A stretch of 6,833 nucleotides of DNA from Anaerolineales bacterium (GTDB lineage Bacteria > Chloroflexota > Anaerolineae > Anaerolineales > E44-bin32). The position numbers and the translations under genes were made by a program. The notes below the pieces were generated by a model. The model saw only the letters and a program-made list of their open reading frames with translations, did no database searches and had not been told where the DNA came from. The stretch covers positions 1-6,833 of the forward strand of contig DAOUTT010000118.1 in assembly GCA_030668545.1 (NCBI GenBank), read 5' to 3'. Shown here in pieces: positions 1 through 5,736 of this stretch (its first letter is position 1; each line of letters begins with the position of its first letter).

Positions 1-89
1 CGATAAACAACCATCGTGAGGTGAAGTAGACCATACCTGACATTCGAGTGCGCTGTTTCGCAGATCACTGGACGGGTCGTTGCATAACG

Positions 90-124
90 GGAAGCGTACC
101 TTTTACGCTTCCTTTGTGTTTTTA
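90..124 (+). terminator. Rho-independent terminator of an upstream gene off the left edge
   Basis: A perfect 9-bp stem (90-98 pairing with 104-112, arm GGAAGCGTA) closes a 5-base loop and is followed at once by a T-rich run (113-124, TTTGTGTTTTTA). The T-run lies only on the right side, so the signal works for rightward transcription. It implies a plus-strand gene ending in or before the first bases of the window. All three plus frames meet a stop within the first 30 bases, so that gene contributes at most a few codons here. Confidence 0.85.
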
Positions 125-128
125 TAAT
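123..128 (+). promoter_or_regulatory. Possible -10 element for the small membrane protein gene
   Basis: A perfect TATAAT hexamer sits at the end of the terminator T-run, about 120 bases before the ATG at 247. No convincing -35 element lies 16-18 bases upstream, because that space is the terminator hairpin (CTTTTA or TTTTAC matches the consensus at only 2 of 6 positions). The AT-rich T-run makes a chance match likely, so this is only the best candidate in a leader with no clearly better one. Confidence 0.2.
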
Positions 129-246
129 TGGGCACTAAACTTGCATCATAGGTTTGGAGTCGTGACGTACTCTGAGGTGTAGAGCCGGAGATGTTGACCT
201 GTTCTACCTCCGCAGACAGCGATGGGTAAATAAAAGGAGAATAGAG

Positions 247-468
247 ATGTCCGAGGAAAATACCAAGCTGCTTAACCTGATGCGTTTCTGGCTGTTCGGG
301 ACTTTTATCATTGTGTGGGCAGCGATCACGATATACATCGGAATGTTCACAAATCAGAATTGGCTCATGGCATTGCGTGCGGGATTGCCAATCTGGGGGA
401 TCGTTGCGGTGTTATGTATCGTGTGTTACTACGGATATAAAATGTATCTGGGGCGAAAGACAAAGTAG
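247..468 (+). CDS. Small two-span membrane protein, family not recognised
   Basis: This is a 73-residue protein with two hydrophobic segments, at about residues 14-34 and 46-66. A short polar loop (NQN and R44) lies between them. The N-terminus is charged (SEEN) and the C-terminus basic (GRKTK). By the positive-inside rule both ends are probably cytoplasmic. The ATG is supported by AAGGAG at 234-239, 7 bases upstream. The gene stands alone between two rightward terminators (90-124 and 551-590), so it is probably monocistronic. I do not recognise a family. Size and topology recall the small subunits that accompany some sodium:solute symporters (DUF4212 type), but the typical motif is not evident and no large partner gene is adjacent in the window. 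It could also be a stand-alone membrane modulator or a subunit encoded away from its complex. That the gene is real is well supported by the RBS, the hydrophobic pattern and the terminator; its function is unknown. Confidence 0.75.
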   Translation: MSEENTKLLNLMRFWLFGTFIIVWAAITIYIGMFTNQNWLMALRAGLPIWGIVAVLCIVCYYGYKMYLGRKTK

Positions 469-550
469 GAGTTCTAACGCTCGGGTAGTCACACATCTCA
501 ACTTTGCCTGGTTTCATGCAAGATTGGAAATAATCCATCAAGCGTATTTC

Positions 551-590
551 TGCCGGCCTGCAGATCTTCATAAGCAGGTCGGCATTTGTT
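551..590 (+). terminator. Hairpin terminator after the small membrane protein gene
   Basis: An 11-bp stem pairs 551-561 (TGCCGGCCTGC) with 574-584 (GCAGGTCGGCA) around a 12-base loop. One pair is a G·U wobble in plus-strand RNA. The short T-run TTTGTT (585-590) follows. On the minus strand the wobble becomes an A·C mismatch, so rightward use is favoured. It lies 82 bases after the stop of the small membrane protein gene and before the lipoprotein gene at 732, which points to separate transcripts. Confidence 0.7.
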
Positions 591-660
591 AAGCTGCGCC
601 AGAATTCTCGTTGAACCTCTTGGCTACCCTGGGGAGTAGTGGCAGTAGAGGGAAGGGTGG

Positions 661-678
661 TGTAGGCTGACCTACAAT
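661..678 (+). promoter_or_regulatory. Inverted repeat overlapping a possible -10 element upstream of the MBL lipoprotein gene
   Basis: TGTAGG (661-666) and CCTACA (671-676) are a perfect 6-bp inverted repeat with a CTGA spacer. The right arm overlaps TACAAT (673-678), a 5-of-6 match to a -10 hexamer, about 54 bases before the ATG at 732. No good -35 element lies 16-18 bases upstream. The overlap would suit an operator that blocks or recruits polymerase, but a 6-bp repeat can arise by chance. Confidence 0.25.
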
Positions 679-731
679 CACTCCGCATGGAATTTCTCCA
701 AGCCCGCTCACTAAGAAGGGATGTTAAATAA

Positions 732-1604
732 ATGAAATCTCTAACCCCCATTACGGTCAGCTTGACTTTTGTCCTGCTCCTATCCAGCGCGTGTGCTGTC
801 TCTGAGCCATCACCGACTGTGGCACCACCACCCACGAAAGCTGAACCCACAAGAACACCCCAACCAACGGATATCCCCGGCGCCAGCTTGCGCCTGACAA
901 TTCTATACGATAATACGACCGAAGATTCCCGGCTGACCGTCGAGTGGGGCTTCGCAGCGCTGGTCGAATACAGTGGTCATACAGTGCTCTTCGATACGGG
1001 GTTGGATGGACCGTCCTTATTGGGCAATATGGAAGTCTTGGGAGTCGCCCCGGAGTCGATTGAAGCCATTGTGCTCTCTCATGAGCATGGGGATCATACA
1101 GGCGGATTGCAGGATCTGCTCGCGACCGGAATTCATCCTCAGATTTACATCCCCGCCGCTATGGCTGGCAAGGTCACCCAGGCGCAGCGGGAACAGTACA
1201 CCATCATCGAGGTCTCAGACCCTGTGGAAATCGTCCCGGGGATGTTTTCCACGGGCGAGATCAGCGGGTCAGTGCCTGAGCAAGGGCTGGTGGTGAAGAC
1301 CACTGAAGGCATCGTCGTCATTACGGGCTGTGCGCATCCGGGAATCGTGAAGATGGTGGAGCGTTCTAGCGAGATCGTCGATGGCGAGATTGCCCTCGTC
1401 GTCGGTGGTTTCCATCTCGGTAATCACAACTCGGGTCAAATCGATTCGATCATCGCCGATTTCCGCAGCATGGGTGTTAAGCAGGTTACGCCGACTCACT
1501 GCACTGGAGAAGAGCAGATTGCTCAAATAGCCGAAGCCTATGGCGAGGATTACATCCCCGGAGGTGCGGGCCAGGTGATCGTCATCGGGGATCTTGCCCC
1601 CTAA
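732..1604 (+). CDS. Metallo-beta-lactamase-fold lipoprotein, COG1237-like
   Basis: This 290-residue protein starts with a lipoprotein signal peptide: K2, a hydrophobic stretch 7-19, and SSAC with Cys21 as the probable lipidated residue. A Thr/Pro-rich linker (about 22-50) would hold the enzyme off the membrane surface. The catalytic domain (about 53-288) shows the metallo-beta-lactamase signature HEHGDH (H117, H119, D121, H122), LFDTG (86-90), TGCAHPG (H202), GGFHLG (H228) and PTHCTG (H256). The CAHPG and THC motifs point to the COG1237 group, which includes the archaeal enzyme annotated as 7,8-dihydropterin-6-methyl-4-(ribofuranosyl)-aminobenzene-5'-phosphate synthase. It is therefore probably a two-metal hydrolase or transferase acting outside the cytoplasmic membrane, with unknown substrate. 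A classical beta-lactamase is less likely. AAGGG (716-720) serves as RBS at a rather long 11-base spacing. The gene is convergent with the sdh operon and is probably transcribed alone. Confidence 0.9.
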   Translation: MKSLTPITVSLTFVLLLSSACAVSEPSPTVAPPPTKAEPTRTPQPTDIPGASLRLTILYDNTTEDSRLTVEWGFAALVEYSGHTVLFDTGLDGPSLLGNMEVLGVAPESIEAIVLSHEHGDHTGGLQDLLATGIHPQIYIPAAMAGKVTQAQREQYTIIEVSDPVEIVPGMFSTGEISGSVPEQGLVVKTTEGIVVITGCAHPGIVKMVERSSEIVDGEIALVVGGFHLGNHNSGQIDSIIADFRSMGVKQVTPTHCTGEEQIAQIAEAYGEDYIPGGAGQVIVIGDLAP

Positions 1605-1676
1605 AACGGAAATCCGTCGCCTGGCGCAACCGTATCACCCATCTAATAAACCTACAGATCGAGAGTAGAAAGATAA

Positions 1677-1704
1677 AAGGGGCTGGCCAAAAGGCCGGCC
1701 CCTT
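1677..1704. terminator. Bidirectional terminator between convergent genes
   Basis: A 12-bp stem (1677-1688 pairing with 1693-1704) encloses an AAAA loop and contains the GC-rich arms GGGGCTGGCC and GGCCGGCCCC. In plus-strand RNA the only imperfection is a U·G wobble, but the T-run after it is weak (ATGGATTTTA). In minus-strand RNA the same pair is a C·A mismatch, yet the stem runs straight into the U-rich tail TTTTATCTTTCT. It can serve the MBL lipoprotein gene from the left and the sdh operon from the right, where it would leave a 3' untranslated region of about 160 bases. Confidence 0.75.
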
Positions 1705-1715
1705 ATGGATTTTAG

Positions 1716-1831
1716 CGGGCACCCGAAATTGGCTATTCACCGTAATTGATTTATATGTAGGGGCCCGGCATGCCGTGCTCCTAATAGGTCTTGAAAACCG
1801 ACATAGAACGGGCCAACACATGGGTCGGCCC
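1716..1831. repeat. Cluster of short GC-rich inverted repeats in the operon's 3' region
   Basis: Between the terminator and the sdh operon stop codon lie three more short dyads. They are CGGGCACCCG (1716-1725, imperfect centre), GGGCCC joined to the perfect palindrome CGGCATGCCG (1761-1775), and a 5-bp stem GGGCC/GGCCC (1810-1814 with 1827-1831) around a 12-base loop. None has a T-run in either direction, so none is a convincing terminator by itself. They may fold in the 3' end of the operon mRNA and protect it from decay, or they may be background in a GC-rich spacer. Confidence 0.35.
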
Positions 1832-1861
1832 CTGTTACGCCCTTTAATTGTGAAGTTAGTG

Positions 1862-3424
1862 TCAGCTCGCCTCGACAACCAACTCCATGATGTCTTTGAC
1901 TTCGATTTGATCGTCCAGACCAAGCGTTTTCACGGCGTCATCGAGCATGTTCAGGCAGAAAGGACAGGCTGTGGCAAGTATCTGCGCACCTGTGCTGACC
2001 GCCTCGCGTACACGTTCATGGGACAAGTGAGCCCCGGAGGTATGCCCCTCAAACCACATCCGACCACCACCACCGCCGCAGCATAGGCTTTGCTTTCGGT
2101 TGCGTTCCATCTCAACCAATTCGATGCCGGGAATGCTCTGGAGGATGGCGCGTGGTTCGTCAAAGACGTTGTTTTGGATGCCCAAGTAGCAGGGATCGTG
2201 ATAGGTGACGCGCTTGTTAACCTCGCCCTTGAACGCAATCTGTCCATCTGCGATCAAACGGGCAACATGCTGTGTGTAGTGTTCTACATTGAGATTGAGG
2301 TCTGGATAGTGATTGCTGAAAACGTCGAAGCAATGCGGCGAGGCTGTAACGATCTGCTGGGTTTGAGGTTTATTTAGCGACTCAGTCAGTTCCTCGACCA
2401 TCATCTCAAACAATCCCATCTCTCCGATGCGCTGCATCTCGCTTCCGCAGCAAACCTCCTCACTGCCCAGCGTGCCGAGGTTGACCCCGGCAGCATCCAT
2501 CGACGTAACCATTGCCTGGGCGATCTTCTGCGCCCGCGGGTCGTAGCAGGCTAAGCAGCACACAAAGTAAAGTGCATCGACCGGCTCTGCCAATCCATCC
2601 TGAAGAGGTAGGCCATCTGCCCATGCAAGGCGGTCTGCGTGCATCATCTCGAAAGGGTTCTTGTTGCGGAATGCGCTAGTCAGGGCAACGCCGAGAGTGC
2701 GCGGGACTTTGCCCTCCTCAACCAGCAGACTGCGCAAAGTGCTGGCAACTTGGCCGGGCTCTAAGTCCTTGGGGCATTGCTCAACACACATGTAGCAGGT
2801 TGTGCAGTCCCATAGAGTTTCGATGTCCGTCATGTGCGCATCGTGGCCGTTGTCGCGCGAGTCCGACACTCGTAAAAATGCCTTCAGCATGGCATGTGGA
2901 CCGACAAAGCCCTTGTCAATGCTGATGACCGGGCATGCCGAGTAGCATGCTCCGCACATGATGCATCGTTCCGCGTTGTTCAGAGAGTTGACTTCGTCCG
3001 GACTGATACGGAATTCCTTCTCCGGGACATTCTCCGCCGGGATTAACCAGGGTTTGATTCGTTGATATTGCTCCCAGAAGCTGCTGCGATCTGTGACCAG
3101 ATCTTTGATGACCGGCACAGAGGGTAGAGGTCGGATCGTTACCAGTTCATCCTCATTTACATGATCGATGAGCGCTGACTCGCAGGCTAACATGTTTGTA
3201 CCATTGATGTTCATCGTGCAGCTGCCACAGATCCCGTGGCGGCAAGAACGCCGAAAGGTTAAGCTGCCATCTTGCTCTTCTTTGATCTCGAGCAAAGCAT
3301 CCAGGATGGTCTTTCCAGGTGTCAGTTCCACCTGCAGTTCTTCAAATGCTGGTTTCTCGTCAACGTCGGGGTTAAAGCGTTCAATGCGTAAAGTTGCTGT
3401 TTTGTTGTGGCTGTTGCCTGACAT
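1862..3424 (-). CDS. Succinate dehydrogenase/fumarate reductase iron-sulfur subunit fused to an HdrB/HdrD-like CCG module (TfrB-like)
   Basis: This 520-residue protein carries electrons from the flavoprotein encoded just upstream. Residues about 10-105 form a plant-type ferredoxin domain with [2Fe-2S] ligands C61, C66, C69 and C81. Residues about 145-240 form the SdhB ferredoxin domain, with C154, C157, C160, C164 and C207, C210, C213, C217. The extra C210 predicts two [4Fe-4S] clusters and no [3Fe-4S]. Residues about 284-515 are a module with two CCG motifs. The first has C290, C325-C326 and C365, with Ser362 in place of the usual first Cys of CxxC. The second is complete (C412, C448-C449, C487, C490). 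Classical SdhB is about 240-260 residues and ends before this module. The order SdhB-CCG-CCG matches TfrB of methanogen thiol:fumarate reductase and corresponds to SdhB plus SdhE/MfrE in other enzymes. AGGAG 11 bases upstream supports the start, 30 bases after sdhA. The final electron partner is not determined by the sequence. Confidence 0.93.
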   Translation of the reverse strand: MSGNSHNKTATLRIERFNPDVDEKPAFEELQVELTPGKTILDALLEIKEEQDGSLTFRRSCRHGICGSCTMNINGTNMLACESALIDHVNEDELVTIRPLPSVPVIKDLVTDRSSFWEQYQRIKPWLIPAENVPEKEFRISPDEVNSLNNAERCIMCGACYSACPVISIDKGFVGPHAMLKAFLRVSDSRDNGHDAHMTDIETLWDCTTCYMCVEQCPKDLEPGQVASTLRSLLVEEGKVPRTLGVALTSAFRNKNPFEMMHADRLAWADGLPLQDGLAEPVDALYFVCCLACYDPRAQKIAQAMVTSMDAAGVNLGTLGSEEVCCGSEMQRIGEMGLFEMMVEELTESLNKPQTQQIVTASPHCFDVFSNHYPDLNLNVEHYTQHVARLIADGQIAFKGEVNKRVTYHDPCYLGIQNNVFDEPRAILQSIPGIELVEMERNRKQSLCCGGGGGRMWFEGHTSGAHLSHERVREAVSTGAQILATACPFCLNMLDDAVKTLGLDDQIEVKDIMELVVEAS

Positions 3425-3454
3425 GATGATGAGCGCTCCTAATGGTGCAATCGG

Positions 3455-5257
3455 TTAATACTTGCGTTCCTGGGGTGGATACTTTTCCCAGTTGATGTTT
3501 ACATCCTTGTAACTGAGAACCGGTAACTCGCCGCCGTTTTTGTGGGCGATAGTGTGCTTGATCCAATTTTCATCGTCCCGCTCGGGGTAATCGATGCGGG
3601 AGTGCGCTCCCCGACTCTCGGTGCGCGCCAGCGCACTTGCGATGATCACCTCGCTGAAGGCGAGCAAGTTCTCGGTTTCGAGCGCGCCCTGGATATCTGT
3701 GTTGAAACGCTTGCTTTTATCCATCACGCGCGCATTTTGGAATCGGTTCTGTAATTGCTTAACATTGCTCAAGGCAGCCTGCAATCCGTCGGCATCGCGG
3801 AAGATGCCGCAGTTGTTGGTCATCATCGCCTTCATTGCTTTACTTATCTCGGCTACAGATTCTCGATTGTCACCAACAGAGTCGTCCATGAGGTGCTTGA
3901 TACGTTCGCTGCTTTGTTTTCCAGGGTCACTGGGAAGTGGATGAAGCTCTGCACCGCCCTTGATGAATTCAGCGATGGAATAACCAGCTCGGCGGCCGAA
4001 GACGGATGCTTCGAGCAGACTGTTTGTGCCCAGGCGATTCGCGCCATGCACGCTAACACAGGCACACTCACCGGCGGCGTAAAAACCAACAACCGGGTTC
4101 CCCTCGGCATCGGCGATTACCTGACCATGAGCGTCGGTGGGGATGCCGCCCATGCTGTAATGCGCCGTAGGTTGAATTGGCACGGGGACTTTAATGATGT
4201 CCACTCCCATGAAGTTATGGGCAATTTCCAGTACCTGAGGGAGCCGTTCTTCAATCTTCTCACGTCCTAGATGGGTCATATCCAGGTATATGCCCTGCCC
4301 ATCCGGACCGATCCCTCGCCCTTCGTTGATCTCGATCTGTTCTGAACGAGAGACAAGGTCACGGGGAGCTAATTCCATCTTATCTGGTGCGTAGTGTTCC
4401 ATAAAACGCTCGCCCTTATTGTTGGTCAGATAGCCTCCCTCTCCACGGCAAGCCTCGGTCATCAGAATGCCAAGACGGTAGAGACCTGTCGGGTGGAACT
4501 GGACAAATTCCATGTCCATCAGTGGCACACCTGCGTTGTAAGCCATCGCTACGCCGTCACCGGTGTTGGCGTGGGCATTGGTCGATATCTTAAACGCTCG
4601 GCCATAACCACCCGTGCCAAACATGACCGCCTTTGCATGTAAAGTATGGATTTCGCCGGTCAGTACATCCATCGCCACTACACCGCGGCAGATGTTGTCC
4701 TCGATGATTAGGTCCAGTACGTACCATTCGCTGTAAAAGTGAACGCCGTGGCGCAGCGCTTGTTCATGGATCGTCTGCAGCAGCATGTGGCCGGTCCAGT
4801 CGGCTGCGTAACACGCACGAGGGACGCTATGACCGCCGAAGCGACGCTGGGCGATGCGGCCATCCGGCGTGCGGCTGAAAACACAGCCCATATGCTCGTA
4901 CTCATAGACGATGTTGATGGCATCTGACACCAGAATCTCGATGGCATCTTGATCACCCAGCCAATCCGAACCCTTGATGGTGTCGAATACATGCGTCTCT
5001 ATGCTGTCTACTGCGGAATCTCCAGCGGGTATCTGCTCCAAAGGACCTCGAGGTCCGGTTCCGGCGACCGGTCGTACATTATTGATCGCCGCGGCGATGC
5101 CGCCTTGCGCTGCGCCGCTGTGGGAACGCAGGGGATGAATCTTGGAGAGGACGCCGATATCCTTGACGCCCTCCTGGCTTGCGATCATGGCTGCCCAAGT
5201 GCCAGCCAGGCCAGCTCCGACAATGATGACATCGTGTGTAATCGTTTCTGTTGACAT
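3455..5257 (-). CDS. sdhA: Succinate dehydrogenase/fumarate reductase flavoprotein subunit
   Basis: This 600-residue catalytic subunit interconverts succinate and fumarate using FAD. The N-terminal dinucleotide-binding motif GAGLAG (14-19) is followed by RSHSGAAQGG, in which His46 aligns with the histidine that links covalently to FAD in complex II. Active-site residues known from E. coli SdhA are all recognisable: FHPTG (H255), TE (267-268), APRD (R299), AHYSMGG (H366) and ANRLGTNS (R408). The C-terminal domain (about 450-600) carries the conserved YPERDDENW region and ends in QERKY. Length is normal for the family, but a loop of about 20 extra residues (about 60-82, rich in Gly and Pro) sits between the FAD histidine and DTIKGSD. 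The start is supported by AGAGG just upstream and by a predicted promoter at 5300-5328. It is the first gene of a two-gene operon with the fused iron-sulfur subunit. Direction (succinate oxidation or fumarate reduction) cannot be told from sequence; in TfrAB nomenclature it would be tfrA. Confidence 0.97.
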   Translation of the reverse strand: MSTETITHDVIIVGAGLAGTWAAMIASQEGVKDIGVLSKIHPLRSHSGAAQGGIAAAINNVRPVAGTGPRGPLEQIPAGDSAVDSIETHVFDTIKGSDWLGDQDAIEILVSDAINIVYEYEHMGCVFSRTPDGRIAQRRFGGHSVPRACYAADWTGHMLLQTIHEQALRHGVHFYSEWYVLDLIIEDNICRGVVAMDVLTGEIHTLHAKAVMFGTGGYGRAFKISTNAHANTGDGVAMAYNAGVPLMDMEFVQFHPTGLYRLGILMTEACRGEGGYLTNNKGERFMEHYAPDKMELAPRDLVSRSEQIEINEGRGIGPDGQGIYLDMTHLGREKIEERLPQVLEIAHNFMGVDIIKVPVPIQPTAHYSMGGIPTDAHGQVIADAEGNPVVGFYAAGECACVSVHGANRLGTNSLLEASVFGRRAGYSIAEFIKGGAELHPLPSDPGKQSSERIKHLMDDSVGDNRESVAEISKAMKAMMTNNCGIFRDADGLQAALSNVKQLQNRFQNARVMDKSKRFNTDIQGALETENLLAFSEVIIASALARTESRGAHSRIDYPERDDENWIKHTIAHKNGGELPVLSYKDVNINWEKYPPQERKY

Positions 5258-5299
5258 TGAACCTCTTCCAAGGACGATCTAGGGATTTCTCAAAGAATA

Positions 5300-5328
5300 A
5301 TTTTACATTTTCTCGTCGGGAAGCTCAA
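5300..5328 (-). promoter_or_regulatory. Predicted sigma-70-type promoter of the sdh operon
   Basis: Read on the minus strand, TTGAGC (5323-5328, 4 of 6 to the -35 consensus) and TAAAAT (5300-5305, 5 of 6 to the -10 consensus) are separated by exactly 17 bases. Transcription would start near 5293, leaving a leader of about 36 bases before the sdhA ATG. Spacing, position and orientation are all as expected for a housekeeping promoter. Confidence 0.55.
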
Positions 5329-5436
5329 ATCAATGAGTCAGAGAGCTAATCTGATGAACTTCACTCAAACGGTATTTCGCCGTGATTGCCTAGATTATCA
5401 CCCCTCAGACCTAAAAGTATGCCACAAAAGCACTGC

Positions 5437-5450
5437 CTAATAAGTATTAG
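5437..5450. repeat. Short palindrome, possible operator
   Basis: CTAATA and TATTAG form a perfect 6-bp inverted repeat around AG. It lies about 110 bases upstream of the predicted sdhA -35 element, in the space shared by two divergent genes. It could bind a dimeric regulator, but no second copy was noticed and chance is possible. Confidence 0.25.
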
Positions 5451-5518
5451 AAAACACGGATGGCCGGGATGAAAGTAAGGTTTCGATATAAGAAACTTGG
5501 GGTGCAATCCGCGAGGCA

Positions 5519-5558
5519 GGCCGCTGCTTGGATGGAGAATCCCATGTAAGCTGCGGCT
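5519..5558 (+). promoter_or_regulatory. Nested hairpin element upstream of the serine hydrolase gene
   Basis: An outer stem pairs 5519-5527 (GGCCGCTGC) with 5550-5558 (GCTGCGGCT), with one T·T mismatch and one G·T wobble. It encloses a smaller hairpin, GGAT (5530-5533) with ATCC (5539-5542) around GGAGA. No T-run follows. It lies about 180 bases before the serine hydrolase start and could be part of a structured leader if transcription begins upstream of it. It matches no riboswitch class that I can name with confidence. Confidence 0.25.
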
Positions 5559-5736
5559 GCAGAGTCAAAGCAACCACAATTCACATCCAAAGGGAACCAT
5601 GAACTATCCTATCCTGTAGGGGGTACATTTATTAGCTACCGCAGTTGAGACAAAGAACCGTACGCTCAAGGCTAGGCAATCGTCAGTCGAGCATGAAACT
5701 TCACAAGACGGGCAGTTCATAAGGAGAGAGAGCGCG

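Larger units (their letters stand above)
5258..5736. other. Divergent intergenic region (479 bases) between sdhA and the serine hydrolase gene
   Basis: No convincing gene is seen here. From left to right it holds the sdhA leader and predicted promoter (5300-5328), a short dyad ACGG/CCGT (about 5370-5384), the palindrome at 5437-5450, a nested hairpin element (5519-5558), and the RBS of the serine hydrolase gene (AAGGAG, 5721-5726). Short open frames such as the 29-codon one at 5460-5549 lack an RBS. No clear rightward promoter could be picked for the serine hydrolase. Confidence 0.6.

Noticed and set aside
721..735. An upstream ATG (721) giving a 4-codon frame that overlaps the start of the MBL lipoprotein gene.
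   Set aside because: The purine-rich RBS abuts this ATG with no spacing, so initiation there is unlikely; the ATG at 732 gives the full signal peptide.
365..850. A 161-codon minus-strand open frame across the small membrane protein gene, the following gap and the start of the lipoprotein gene.
   Set aside because: It has no recognisable domain, lies opposite two well-supported plus-strand genes and the 551-590 terminator, and its composition looks like an antisense shadow.
3755..4270. A 171-codon plus-strand open frame inside the sdhA region.
   Set aside because: It is fully antisense to the highly conserved flavoprotein gene and shows no domain or protein-like pattern.
5460..5549. A 29-codon open frame with a basic N-terminal half (ATG at 5460, stop TAA at 5547) in the divergent region.
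   Set aside because: No RBS precedes the ATG, the length is within chance expectation, and it overlaps the potential hairpin element.
5480..5565. Resemblance to a cobalamin riboswitch core (GGTGCAATCC followed by a GC-rich stem).
   Set aside because: The conserved CCCGC and final AGGAGACC-like boxes are absent, and the neighbouring hydrolase is not a typical target.
5693..5722. A 9-codon frame whose stop overlaps the RBS of the serine hydrolase, like a leader peptide with translational coupling.
   Set aside because: There is no RBS in front of it and no run of regulatory codons; such tiny frames are common by chance.
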